Below, piece by piece: positions 1 to 6,768 of a stretch of 7,212 nt of DNA. The DNA is taken from assembly GCA_023480605.1 (NCBI GenBank), contig JAMCWS010000343.1, positions 1 to 7,212 on the forward strand, in the 5' to 3' direction. Origin of the DNA: a bacterium. GTDB taxonomy: Bacteria > Sumerlaeota > Sumerlaeia > MVZB01. Below the pieces are notes generated by a model. That model ran no database searches. It was not told where the DNA came from and worked only from the letters and a program-made list of their open reading frames with translations. Position numbers and translations under genes: made by a program. How positions within the stretch are numbered: the first letter of the stretch is position 1; every line of letters begins with the position of its first letter.

Positions 1-48
1 GCCGCCCGCCAGAAGCTCCTGAACGAGCTGGGTCTGGGTGGCGAGTGA
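1..48 (+). CDS. tssB: TssB (VipA-type) T6SS small sheath subunit, 3' end only
   Basis: Only the last 15 codons and the TGA stop are inside the window, reading AARQKLLNELGLGGE. The basic/leucine-rich end followed by a glycine-rich tail is compatible with TssB C-termini. The main support is position: in T6SS clusters tssB sits directly upstream of tssC, and tssC follows here in the same direction after 121 bp. TssB pairs with TssC to form the contractile sheath in the cytoplasm. The fragment is too short for independent family assignment, so this call is largely inferred from context. Confidence 0.65.
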   Translation, partial: AARQKLLNELGLGGE

Positions 49-60
49 CGAAGCGACCGC

Positions 61-96
61 CGGCGCCGCCGCGCGGGAACGGCGGGGGCGGCGCCG
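61..96 (+). other. Strong GC-rich hairpin between tssB and tssC
   Basis: Bases 61-70 (CGGCGCCGCC) are the exact reverse complement of 87-96 (GGCGGCGCCG), giving a 10-bp stem, all G-C, around a 16-nt loop. It begins 12 nt after the tssB stop. The downstream sequence (CTTAACC) has no T-tract, so this is not a standard intrinsic terminator. It could protect or process the mRNA, or limit read-through between the two sheath genes. The structure is seen in the sequence; the role is inference. Confidence 0.5.
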
Positions 97-154
97 CTTA
101 ACCATGATCGGCCGGCGGCCAACCGGCGCGACCGGACTGTCAACGACACCACGC

Positions 155-160
155 AGGAGA
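155..160 (+). promoter_or_regulatory. Ribosome binding site of tssC
   Basis: AGGAGA lies 9 nt before the ATG at 170. It decides the start of tssC: the reading frame is open from a GTG at 38 that overlaps the tssB stop region, and has another ATG at 104. Neither of those gives a family-like N-terminus, while the 170 start gives a protein of normal TssC length. Confidence 0.75.
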
Positions 161-169
161 ACGCAAACC

Positions 170-1666
170 ATGCCCGATACGCCTCAAGGCCAGCAGGCCC
201 CGCAGACCCCCGAAGCCGTTACCGAAGAAGTTCCTTCGCTCATATCGGAAATCCTCGAACAGACCAGCATCCAACCGGGCGACACCGAAGCCTACACGAT
301 GGCCGCCCGGGGGATGAAGGCCTTCATGAAGGAACTCCTCGGCCCCAAATACGCCGGTCAGAAGGTCGACAAGCGGGTCGTCGACGAGATGATCAGCATG
401 ATCGACAGGCGCCTCAGCCAGCAAGTCGACCAGGTGCTCCACAATGAAAAATTCCAGCAACTGGAGTCGGCCTGGCGGGGATTGCGACTGGTCGTCGACC
501 GGACCAATTTCCGGGAGAACATCAAAGTCGAGATGCTCAACTGCTCGAAAGAGGATTTGAAGAACGATTTCGATCTCGAGCTCGACATCACGAAGACCGG
601 TCTTTACCGAACCGTCTACACGGCCGAGTACGGCACCTTCGGCGGCAAGCCCTATGGCGCTTTGATCGCCAACTACGAATTCGGGGCGGGGCCGCAGGAC
701 ATCGCGCTGCTGCAGAAGTGCGCTTCGGTGGCGACGATGGCGCACGCGCCGTTCATCGCCGCCGCCAGCAAGACATTCTTCGGCTCCAAGGATCTGACGA
801 CACTGCCCAACATGAAGGATATCAAGTCCATCCTCGAAGGACCGCAATACACGAAGTGGCAATCCTTCCGCGAAAGCGAGGATTCGCGCTCGGTCGGCCT
901 GACCTTGCCGCGTTTCCTGCTGCGCCTGCCTTACGGCAAAGACACCAACCCGATCAAGGCCTTCGATTACGAGGAGGCGGTGCACGACGACCACGAGCAA
1001 TACTTGTGGGGCAACACGGCATTCGCTTTCGCCACCCGCCTGACCGACAGCTTCGCCAAGTATCGCTGGTGCCCGAACATCATCGGGCCGCAGGCGGGTG
1101 GGGCGGTCGAGGACCTGCCGTTGCACCAGTTCGAGGCGATGGGTGAAATCCAGACCAAGATCCCGACCGAGGTGCTGATCAGCGAACGGCGGGAGTTCGA
1201 GCTGAGCGAAGAGGGCTTCATCCCCCTGACGATGCGTAAAGGGAGCGACAACGCCTGCTTCTTCTCGGCCAACAGTTGCCAGAAGCCGAAAAATTTCGGC
1301 CAGAGCGCCGAAGGGAAGGAAGCGGAAACCAACTACCGCCTGGGCACGCAGTTGCCTTACATGTTCGTCATGAGTCGCCTGGCCCATTACATCAAGGTCA
1401 TCCAGCGCGAGGCCCTGGGCAGCGCCAAGGAGCGCGTCGATCTGGAAAGGGACCTTAATCAGTGGATCAAGCAATATGTGGCCGACATGGACAATCCGTC
1501 GGCCGGGGTCCGGGCGCGCCGGCCCCTGCGCCAGGCCCAGATCGCGGTGGAGGACGTCGAGGGTCAGCCCGGCTGGTATCGGGTCGACATGAAAGTGCGC
1601 CCCCACTTCAAGTACATGGGCGCCTTCTTCACCTTGTCGTTGGTGGGTAAATTGGACAAAAAATAA
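170..1666 (+). CDS. tssC: TssC (VipB-type) T6SS contractile sheath large subunit
   Basis: This 498-residue protein is the large sheath subunit of the T6SS. With TssB it polymerises in the cytoplasm around the Hcp tube, contracts to fire the tube, and is recycled by ClpV. The length matches the family (about 490-500). Family blocks are visible: ESAWRGLRLVVD (99-110), LPRFLLRLPYG (246-256), the W-C-P plus glycine stretch at 300-311, LPYMFVMSRLAHYIK (395-409), and a C-terminal sheath-handshake region with RPLRQAQIAVEDV (451-463), then RPHFKYMGAFFTLSLVGKL (477-495). The first 20 residues are proline/glutamine-rich and poorly conserved, as is usual. The start at 170 is chosen on the AGGAGA site. 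It is followed by hcp after 134 bp. Nothing looks broken or truncated. Confidence 0.97.
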   Translation: MPDTPQGQQAPQTPEAVTEEVPSLISEILEQTSIQPGDTEAYTMAARGMKAFMKELLGPKYAGQKVDKRVVDEMISMIDRRLSQQVDQVLHNEKFQQLESAWRGLRLVVDRTNFRENIKVEMLNCSKEDLKNDFDLELDITKTGLYRTVYTAEYGTFGGKPYGALIANYEFGAGPQDIALLQKCASVATMAHAPFIAAASKTFFGSKDLTTLPNMKDIKSILEGPQYTKWQSFRESEDSRSVGLTLPRFLLRLPYGKDTNPIKAFDYEEAVHDDHEQYLWGNTAFAFATRLTDSFAKYRWCPNIIGPQAGGAVEDLPLHQFEAMGEIQTKIPTEVLISERREFELSEEGFIPLTMRKGSDNACFFSANSCQKPKNFGQSAEGKEAETNYRLGTQLPYMFVMSRLAHYIKVIQREALGSAKERVDLERDLNQWIKQYVADMDNPSAGVRARRPLRQAQIAVEDVEGQPGWYRVDMKVRPHFKYMGAFFTLSLVGKLDKK

Positions 1667-1783
1667 GGGCGACGGCGCGCGCCGGCTTTGCCCGAGGGGA
1701 GTGAACCGAAGCCGGAATCGTTTCAACGGTATGATGCCGGGACCCAGCGGGCCCGATCAATCAGTTGTACATTTTGAACAGGT

Positions 1784-1792
1784 GGAAGGGAG
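1784..1792 (+). promoter_or_regulatory. Ribosome binding site of hcp
   Basis: The purine run GGAAGGGAG ends 8 nt before the ATG at 1801, a strong site that fits a highly expressed tube protein. It rules out the in-frame TTG at 1765, which would place this site inside the coding region and add 12 residues not typical of Hcp. Confidence 0.75.
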
Positions 1793-1800
1793 ATACTGCC

Positions 1801-2295
1801 ATGCCAATGCCAGCTCACTTATGGGTTACCGGCATGAACCAGGGACCCATCGGCGGCGGGGACGGAGTCAGCGACATTCAAGGGCGCGAGGCCTCGATGC
1901 TCATTCAGGCGCTCGACCACAACGTCGCCATCCCCCGTGATCCTCAAACCGGCCTGCCGACCGGCAAACGGGTGCATCACCCGATGAAGATCACCAAGTT
2001 CTTCGACAAAGCGTCACCCAAGCTGTTCCAGGCGCTTTGCGCGGGCGAGCGCATGTCGGACGTGTCGCTCAAGTTCTACCGGATTTCGCCCCAGGGCACC
2101 GAGGAGCATTACTTCACGATCAAGCTGATCGACGCGATCATCGTGGACATCCGCTCGTGGTATCCCGAGGCGCTCGATCCGGCGCTTGAACAATTCAAGC
2201 ACATGGAAGACGTCTCGTTCACCTACCGGCGCATCAGTTGGACGTGGGTGATCGACGGCATCGAGGCCGAAGACGACTGGACGCGGCCGAAATAA
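1801..2295 (+). CDS. hcp: Hcp (TssD) T6SS inner tube protein
   Basis: This 164-residue protein is the tube subunit: Hcp hexamer rings stack on the baseplate inside the sheath and are expelled with the spike into target cells or medium. The length is normal for Hcp (about 160-172). Family landmarks are the N-terminal strand MPMPAHLWVTG, REASMLIQALDHNV (29-42), TGLPTGKRVHHPMKITK (50-66), the LKFYRI strand (90-95), and the closing block HMEDVSFTYRRISWTW (134-149) with a final acidic DDW (158-160). This is a single-domain Hcp; the C-terminus stops four residues after DDW, so there is no effector extension. There is no signal peptide, as expected. It has its own strong ribosome binding site and a terminator-like hairpin just downstream, which suggests it is expressed at a higher level than the baseplate genes (inference). 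Confidence 0.97.
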   Translation: MPMPAHLWVTGMNQGPIGGGDGVSDIQGREASMLIQALDHNVAIPRDPQTGLPTGKRVHHPMKITKFFDKASPKLFQALCAGERMSDVSLKFYRISPQGTEEHYFTIKLIDAIIVDIRSWYPEALDPALEQFKHMEDVSFTYRRISWTWVIDGIEAEDDWTRPK

Positions 2296-2341
2296 GTGCG
2301 ACGCGCGTTATACGCATGCAATATGGCCTTTGCCCGATCTG

Positions 2342-2379
2342 CTGGCGGAGCGGCTTTGTCGCCTCTCCGCCAGTGTTTT
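2342..2379 (+). terminator. Terminator-like hairpin after hcp
   Basis: CTGGCGGAG (2342-2350) pairs perfectly with CTCCGCCAG (2365-2373). The stem can continue after one mismatch with GGC/GCC (2352-2354 with 2361-2363), closing a small T-rich loop. The sequence TGTTTT follows at once (2374-2379). It lies 46 nt after the hcp stop and 190 nt before tssE. This is the usual form of a rho-independent terminator, with a short and interrupted T-tract, so partial termination (attenuation) of read-through into tssE-F-G is as likely as a full stop. No convincing promoter was seen in 2380-2569. Confidence 0.7.
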
Positions 2380-2569
2380 AGGTGGGCGAATGCGACCGAC
2401 CTTCGCGGCGGGACATCGGCGCCGATGTTCCCGGCTCCCGTGGATATTACCCATTGGATCAACCCTGGCTGGGCGCATGGTCGCGTGAACGGTCCTGATC
2501 GCGGGCGGGGACGGGATCGTACACGCGTAGAGATAAACGCGCCGGACAATCGGCCCCGCCGAACGCACC

Positions 2570-2986
2570 ATGGCCAATGAACGCACACTCATTGAACGCC
2601 TGATGTATCCCGACCTGCGGCCCGGCCGCTCGGCGCGCGAGCGCAAAGACCACCTGGCCGACTCGGTCGTCCGGCATCTGATTCGCCTGCTCAACTCGCG
2701 CCAGGGATGCTGCCTGACACTGCCCGACTACGGCATGCCCGATTTCAACGAATCGCTGGGCTCGAAAAACGAGATGCAGGCGGCCTTCGAATCGGCCATT
2801 CGATCGACCATCCAGAAATACGAACCGCGCCTCCGCCACGTGGTCGTGCACCTGGAGGAAGACGAGGGGCCGCGCCTCAATCCGCGGTTCCTGGTGACGG
2901 CCGAACTGGTCAGCAACGATGACATCCCCAAGCAGGTGTCGTTCGCCACGGTCATGGACGCCAACGGAAAAATTTCGGTCATGTAA
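2570..2986 (+). CDS. tssE: TssE, gp25-like T6SS baseplate protein
   Basis: This 138-residue protein is the T6SS counterpart of phage T4 gp25. It sits in the baseplate wedge with TssF and TssG and starts sheath assembly. The gp25-like landmarks are present: an N-terminal ERL segment followed by a basic linker, LLNSRQG (40-46), YGMPDF (54-59), and the EPR motif in YEPRLRHVVVHL (84-95), known in this family to contact the first sheath ring. The C-terminal half is beta-rich, ending KISVM. Length is in the family range. The ATG at 2570 has no visible Shine-Dalgarno sequence (CCCCGCCGAACGCACC precedes it), so translation may be weak. It is separated from hcp by 274 bp and a terminator-like hairpin, and from tssF by 235 bp with two repeats. 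Confidence 0.94.
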   Translation: MANERTLIERLMYPDLRPGRSARERKDHLADSVVRHLIRLLNSRQGCCLTLPDYGMPDFNESLGSKNEMQAAFESAIRSTIQKYEPRLRHVVVHLEEDEGPRLNPRFLVTAELVSNDDIPKQVSFATVMDANGKISVM

Positions 2987-3033
2987 GACCGGGAGTGGAA
3001 GACTGGAAGCCGGAGTCCGCGAAACATCCGTTT

Positions 3034-3059
3034 GGAGTTCAAGCTTCAGCTTGATATCC
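3034..3059 (+). repeat. 26-bp direct repeat, copy 1 (palindrome-containing)
   Basis: This copy, starting GGAGTTC and ending GATATCC, is identical over 26 bases to 3102-3127. It contains an inverted repeat TCAAGCT-tc-AGCTTGA (3039-3045 and 3048-3054). It lies in the noncoding gap 48 bp after tssE. The flanks on both sides of the two copies differ, so the 26 bases form a defined unit. It may be a genome-dispersed intergenic element, which cannot be shown from one window. Confidence 0.9.
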
Positions 3060-3101
3060 ATTCGGGCGTAAAATCCACATCGAACCGGAGCGCGCCTGCT
3101 G

Positions 3102-3127
3102 GGAGTTCAAGCTTCAGCTTGATATCC
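3102..3127 (+). repeat. 26-bp direct repeat, copy 2
   Basis: This is an exact second copy of 3034-3059, in the same orientation, with a 68-bp period and 42 unrelated bases between the copies. The inverted repeat falls at 3107-3113 and 3116-3122. Its 3' end (TTGATA, 3119-3124) overlaps the -35 part of a candidate promoter for tssF. Confidence 0.9.
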
Positions 3128-3147
3128 GCCCGGCGGACAATTATATA
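3119..3147 (+). promoter_or_regulatory. Possible sigma-70-type promoter before tssF
   Basis: TTGATA (3119-3124, five of six matches to TTGACA), a 17-bp spacer, then TATATA (3142-3147, four of six to TATAAT), in the most AT-rich stretch of this intergenic region. A start site would fall near 3154, about 68 nt before the tssF ATG. The -35 element lies inside repeat copy 2. The same test on copy 1 gives no -10 at the right distance. Only the sequence match supports this. Confidence 0.35.
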
Positions 3148-3221
3148 TCGTACCCGAACCACGCTCGACCGGAGTGGGGAATCGACAACCAGGAACCGAA
3201 TCGCACGGGCGGATCAACGCG

Positions 3222-5045
3222 ATGTTCAACAAGTATTATCAGGATGAACTAACCTTTCTGCGCGAGATGGGGGCCGAGTTCGCCCGAGCTAATCCCAAGA
3301 TGGCCAATCTGCTGTCGGATCGCTCGGCCGATCCCGACGTCGAGCGCCTGTTGGAAGGATTCTCATTCCTTTCGGGCCAGATTCGCCAGAAGATCGACGA
3401 TGAACTGCCCGAACTGACCCACACGCTGCTGGGCCTGCTTTGGCCGCATTATCTGCGGCCGGTTCCCTCGATGACGATCGTGGAATTCCAGCCGGGTCCC
3501 GAAGTGGACGGACTGATGACCATCGGGCGGGGCGTGTCGCTCGATTCACCTCCCATTGACGGCACGGCCTGCCGCTTCCGCACCTGTTACGACGTCGAGT
3601 TGGCGCCGCTGACCCTGACCGAGGCGGCCATCGAAGCGCCGATGTCGGCCGCCCATTGCCTGCGTTTGCGATTATCCACCCTCAACGGCGTCGACTTGAA
3701 AAAGCTGGGCCTGACGCGCCTTCGCCTGCACATATATGGCGATCCGCACATCAGTTACGAGGCGTTTCTGCGCTTGCGCCGCCACGTCGTCCGGGTGATC
3801 GTCCAGGCCATCGTCGGCGGCCGGCCGCAGCGCCGGTTCGAGTTGCACCCTTCATGCATCAAGCCGGTGGGCTTCGCCCCCGGAGAGGCGATTCTCCCCT
3901 ACCCCGACCACGCCTTCCCCGGCTACCGGCTGCTGCAGGAGTATTTCGCCCTGCCGGAAAAATTCCTTTTCGTCGATGTCGAGGGGCTGGCGCCGCTGGC
4001 CGACCTGGGCGCCGAGGACACTTTCGAGATCTTGTTCGAGTTCGACCGGCCGGGGCAGACCAGCCTGCCGGTGACGGCGGGTAATTTTCTCCTGCACTGC
4101 ACGCCGGCCGTCAACCTGTTCGCGCACGAGGCCGACCCGATCCGGGTCGATCAGACGCGCACCGAGTATCGCGTCCGCCCGGCGGGCGAAAACCTCGACC
4201 ATTACGAGATATATTCGATCGAGGAGGTGGCGGGGTTCATTCCCGGCAGCGCCGAGCGCATCATCTACGAGCCGTTTTTCGCCTTCACGCATCACGCCGA
4301 CGGCGAGCGCAAGGGGCGGGGTTATCACCAGACGCGCGTGCGCAACATGCCGCGGCCGCGCGAGGAAGACGAAGAGATCGAAGCCTATCAGTTGGCCATC
4401 CAACGCATGGCGACGGTCGGTCACGGCACCGACACCTGGTTGTCGTTCGTCGCCCCCGATCAGTCGGTGGCCGTGCCGCTGGCCGAAACCATCTCGGTGG
4501 CCCTCACGTGCACGAATCGCCATCTGCCCGAGCGGCTCAACGTCGGCGACGTTCGTGTGCCGACGGCCGATTCGCCCGAGTTCGCCCAATTCCGCAACAT
4601 ATACAAGCCGATCAGTTCCGTTCACCCGCCGCTCGACGGCGGATTGCACTGGCGGCTCATCTCGCACCTCTCGCTCAATTTCGTCTCGCTCATCAGCGTC
4701 GAGGCGCTGCGCGGCATCCTGGAACTTTACAACCTTCAGGCGTATTACGACCAGCAGGCGGCGCGGGAGAACGAGCAGCGCCTTTCGGGCGTCCGTTCGG
4801 TCGAGATGCGGCCGAGCGAATGGATCTACCACGGCGCGCCGATTCGCGGCCGGTCGATCCTGATCACGATGGACGAAGACCACTACGCCGGCGAGGGCGA
4901 CATGTATTTGCTGGCCGACGTGCTCAGCGAGTTCTTCGCGCTTTATGCCAGCCTGAATTCCTTCACCCAACTCACCGTGCGGGGCATTCGCCGGGGCGAA
5001 GTGTACCAGTGGCCCCGCCGGCTGGGACGGCAGATCGTGCTGTAA
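3222..5045 (+). CDS. tssF: TssF (VasA/ImpG-type) T6SS baseplate wedge protein
   Basis: This 607-residue protein is the large wedge subunit of the T6SS baseplate, related to phage gp6, and assembles with TssG and TssE in the cytoplasm below the membrane complex. The N-terminal signature is clear: YYQDELTFLREMGAEFA (5-21), then DPDVERLLEGFSFL (37-50), and PHYLRPVPSM (75-84). The C-terminus ends with a TssF-like TVRGIRRGEVYQWPRRLGR segment. Length is normal (about 580-630). The ATG at 3222 gives the standard N-terminus MFNKYYQDEL, with a weak GGCGGA site at 3208-3213, 8 nt upstream. The frame also opens at a GTG at 3174, but the 16 extra residues are unlike the family. It is separated from tssG by 33 bp and the two are probably co-transcribed. 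Confidence 0.96.
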   Translation: MFNKYYQDELTFLREMGAEFARANPKMANLLSDRSADPDVERLLEGFSFLSGQIRQKIDDELPELTHTLLGLLWPHYLRPVPSMTIVEFQPGPEVDGLMTIGRGVSLDSPPIDGTACRFRTCYDVELAPLTLTEAAIEAPMSAAHCLRLRLSTLNGVDLKKLGLTRLRLHIYGDPHISYEAFLRLRRHVVRVIVQAIVGGRPQRRFELHPSCIKPVGFAPGEAILPYPDHAFPGYRLLQEYFALPEKFLFVDVEGLAPLADLGAEDTFEILFEFDRPGQTSLPVTAGNFLLHCTPAVNLFAHEADPIRVDQTRTEYRVRPAGENLDHYEIYSIEEVAGFIPGSAERIIYEPFFAFTHHADGERKGRGYHQTRVRNMPRPREEDEEIEAYQLAIQRMATVGHGTDTWLSFVAPDQSVAVPLAETISVALTCTNRHLPERLNVGDVRVPTADSPEFAQFRNIYKPISSVHPPLDGGLHWRLISHLSLNFVSLISVEALRGILELYNLQAYYDQQAARENEQRLSGVRSVEMRPSEWIYHGAPIRGRSILITMDEDHYAGEGDMYLLADVLSEFFALYASLNSFTQLTVRGIRRGEVYQWPRRLGRQIVL

Positions 5046-5078
5046 AGTTCAAAGGGTGGCTTCAGGCCGGCTCTCCGA

Positions 5079-6119
5079 ATGACCGCGAACACTCCCAACA
5101 CCCCTCGCGACGCCAGTCTGCCGCCCATCGTGGCGAAATTGTTGGACAACCCGACCCGATTCACGTTCTACCAGGCCCTGCGCCTGCTCGAACAATTCGC
5201 CGGCGGCGAACCGCTCGGTCAAGCGAGTTTGCCCCGCCACGAGGCGATTCGTCTGCGCGCCCTGGCATCGTTCAGCTTCCCGCCCAGCGATCTTTACGAA
5301 ATCCGCTGCGAGGACAATCCCTGGCTCACCCCGCCGAGACGCTATCTCGTCGGCATCACCTTCATGGGGCTTTACGGCCCCGCCTCGCCGCTGCCGGCGG
5401 TCTACACCGACATTCTCGTCCGGCCGCAGGAGGAGGAAGACCCCGAGGACCGCGAGCGGGTTCGGGCGTTTTTCGACCTTTTCCACCACCGCCTGTTTTC
5501 GCTTTTCTACCGTTGCCTGAGTAAATACCGCTACCACCTGCTTTACCGCACCGGCGGCGCGGACACGTTTTCACAATACATGCTGTCGCTTATCGGCCGG
5601 GGGACGGCCGGCATGCGCGGGCAGCGGCCCATCCCGGCCGACCATATGATCCGCTACGCCGGCCTCCTGACGCATCAGCCGCGCAGCGCGTCCGGCCTCG
5701 AAGGACTGATACGGGATTATCTCGCAAATTTTTCCGTCCGGATCGAGCAATGCATGGGACGATGGCTGCGGGTCGAGGACCGCAACAAATTGGGCGGAGC
5801 CTTCTGCACCCTGGGGGGCGATATGATCGTCGGCGCGAACGTTTATGACCGCACGGGCAAATTCAGGGTGCGCGTCGGCCCGATGGGCTTTCGGGATTTC
5901 CAGGGCTTCCTGCCCACGGGAACCCTGATGGCGCGCCTGCGCGAACTGGTGCGCCTATACCTTGTCGACGAGTTGGAATTCGACGTCGAAATCGTCATCC
6001 GCGGGGAGGAAATTCCGCCCCTCCAAATGGGACTCGGCGCCGGCGCGGCCATGCTCGGTTGGACGAGTTGGGCGCAGACCAAACCCGGCCCCGATCGTTC
6101 GGTGGTCTTCCGCGGCTGA
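5079..6119 (+). CDS. tssG: TssG (VasB/ImpH-type) T6SS baseplate wedge protein
   Basis: This 346-residue protein is the second baseplate wedge subunit, related to phage gp7. Two TssF copies and one TssG form a wedge, with TssE attached, that links the Hcp/VgrG axis to TssK and the membrane complex. Family blocks are FTFYQALRLLE (28-38), FMGLYGPASPLP (95-106), FFDLFHHRLF then SLFYRCLSKYR (131-151), GPMGFRDFQGFLP (267-279) and the near-terminal LGWTSW (326-331). The length is at the upper end of normal for TssG. The ATG at 5079 is the first in-frame start after the tssF stop; it has no good ribosome binding site (AAAGGG at 5051 is too far), so translational coupling to tssF is possible. It is the last T6SS gene in the window, converging on the deacylase gene 127 bp away. 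Confidence 0.96.
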   Translation: MTANTPNTPRDASLPPIVAKLLDNPTRFTFYQALRLLEQFAGGEPLGQASLPRHEAIRLRALASFSFPPSDLYEIRCEDNPWLTPPRRYLVGITFMGLYGPASPLPAVYTDILVRPQEEEDPEDRERVRAFFDLFHHRLFSLFYRCLSKYRYHLLYRTGGADTFSQYMLSLIGRGTAGMRGQRPIPADHMIRYAGLLTHQPRSASGLEGLIRDYLANFSVRIEQCMGRWLRVEDRNKLGGAFCTLGGDMIVGANVYDRTGKFRVRVGPMGFRDFQGFLPTGTLMARLRELVRLYLVDELEFDVEIVIRGEEIPPLQMGLGAGAAMLGWTSWAQTKPGPDRSVVFRG

Positions 6120-6218
6120 TCGGCCGGCGGCGCATTTGCGACGGCCGGCGCGTGCCGCACCACGCCCCTCATCCTGTGCGCCGCACGGCGCGACCGGCTC
6201 CGCGATCGATTCGTGCTT

Positions 6219-6237
6219 GCGCGTTCCACAAACGCGC
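6219..6237. other. Hairpin between convergent tssG and ybaK-like genes
   Basis: GCGCGTT (6219-6225) and AACGCGC (6231-6237) form a perfect 7-bp stem with a 5-nt loop. It lies 99 nt after tssG and 9 nt beyond the stop of the minus-strand gene. Neither strand has a T-tract after it, so it is at best a weak or rho-assisted terminator, most likely for the minus-strand gene. The rest of 6120-6246 is GC-rich with no other clear element. Confidence 0.35.
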
Positions 6238-6246
6238 CGTGGCCGA

Positions 6247-6762
6247 TCAGAAGAAATCGGTCCGCCGGGTTTCGTGGCGCGGCTTGTAATGAATCGGCCG
6301 CTTGGTCAGCGCCAGGACCTGCGGCGCTTCCTCGCGCAGGAAGTCCTGCATGCGCACTTCGATCGCCTCCGTGGTGCGCCCCCCGGGCATGGTGATCGAC
6401 CTGGCGTTCTTAAGCGATTCGTCCAGCATCACCGGTATGCCGAACAGCGATCCGAAGGGCGGGATCGCTCCCAATTGCAGCGCGTCGATTCGCTTTTCGA
6501 TTTCGCGTTCCGTCGCCAGGCGGACCTTCTCGGAATGGGTCAGGACTTTGGCCTTGTGCAGGTTCAGGTTGCGGTTGACCGGCAGCACGCCCATGATCAG
6601 TTGGTCGTCGCAGTAGAAGAACACGGTCTTGACCACGCTGGTCTCGGGTTTGTGCTCGACTTCGGCAAGCTGGTGCGCGGTGTAGGTGGCGGGATGCGTG
6701 TGCTCGTGCGCGTCGATGTGATGGCGGCGGAGGTAGGTCTCAATAACTTCCGGCAAAGCCAT
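6247..6762 (-). CDS. YbaK/EbsC-family aminoacyl-tRNA deacylase
   Basis: This 171-residue cytoplasmic protein belongs to the YbaK/prolyl-tRNA-synthetase-associated (INS-like) fold, whose members hydrolyse mischarged tRNAs (for example Cys-tRNA(Pro) or Ala-tRNA(Pro)). Seen here: an N-terminal LPEVIETYLRRHHID helix region, the conserved lysine in SVVKTVFF (K45), the pocket loop GAIPPFG (98-104), and the C-terminal IT-x-PGGR block (123-129) followed by VRMQDFL. Which tRNA it edits cannot be read from the sequence. The tail after residue 153 (RPIHYKPRHETRRTDFF) is basic and lies outside the usual domain. The ATG at 6762 is preferred over an in-frame GTG at 6771 because the ribosome binding site overlaps that GTG. 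It appears unrelated in function to the T6SS and marks the edge of that block. Confidence 0.9.
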   Translation of the reverse strand: MALPEVIETYLRRHHIDAHEHTHPATYTAHQLAEVEHKPETSVVKTVFFYCDDQLIMGVLPVNRNLNLHKAKVLTHSEKVRLATEREIEKRIDALQLGAIPPFGSLFGIPVMLDESLKNARSITMPGGRTTEAIEVRMQDFLREEAPQVLALTKRPIHYKPRHETRRTDFF

Positions 6763-6768
6763 TGTTTT

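Noticed and set aside
140..1726. 528-residue open frame on the minus strand opposite tssC
   Set aside because: It is a GC-driven mirror of the well-conserved tssC frame, with an arginine/histidine/leucine-rich product that resembles no family I know.
1707..1735. TATGAT (1730-1735) as a -10 element for hcp
   Set aside because: No -35-like hexamer is present 16-18 bp upstream, and no sigma-54 GG-N10-GC pattern fits in the same gap.
2184..2200. Perfect inverted repeat GCTTGAA-CAA-TTCAAGC inside hcp, sharing TTCAAGC with the intergenic repeat
   Set aside because: It falls in codons for an ordinary Hcp segment (LEQFK), and the shared seven bases are a small match likely to arise by chance.
2459..3061. 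200-residue minus-strand frame opposite tssE
   Set aside because: It is antisense to a recognisable gp25-like gene, with no motif or ribosome binding site that I can defend.
3034..3127. Repeat-spacer-repeat arrangement (26-bp repeats, 42-bp spacer) resembling a minimal CRISPR
   Set aside because: Only two repeats, no further spacer, no cas gene, and it sits between two T6SS genes. A dispersed or regulatory repeat pair is a better reading.
3032..3247. 71-residue plus-strand frame through the 26-bp repeats
   Set aside because: The repeat would be translated as EFKLQLDI, but the frame runs into tssF out of phase and the rest has no protein-like character.
3852..4970. 372-residue open frame on the minus strand opposite tssF
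   Set aside because: It is fully antisense to a clear TssF, in the same mirror-frame composition; no motif supports it.
5045..5066. Possible degenerate third copy of the repeat (AGTTCAA ... GCTTCAGG) in the tssF-tssG gap
   Set aside because: The matching pieces are short and wrongly spaced, and the palindrome is missing.
4508..5524. 338-residue plus-strand frame spanning the end of tssF and the start of tssG
   Set aside because: It overlaps two strongly supported genes in another frame and encodes an arginine/alanine/proline-rich low-complexity product.
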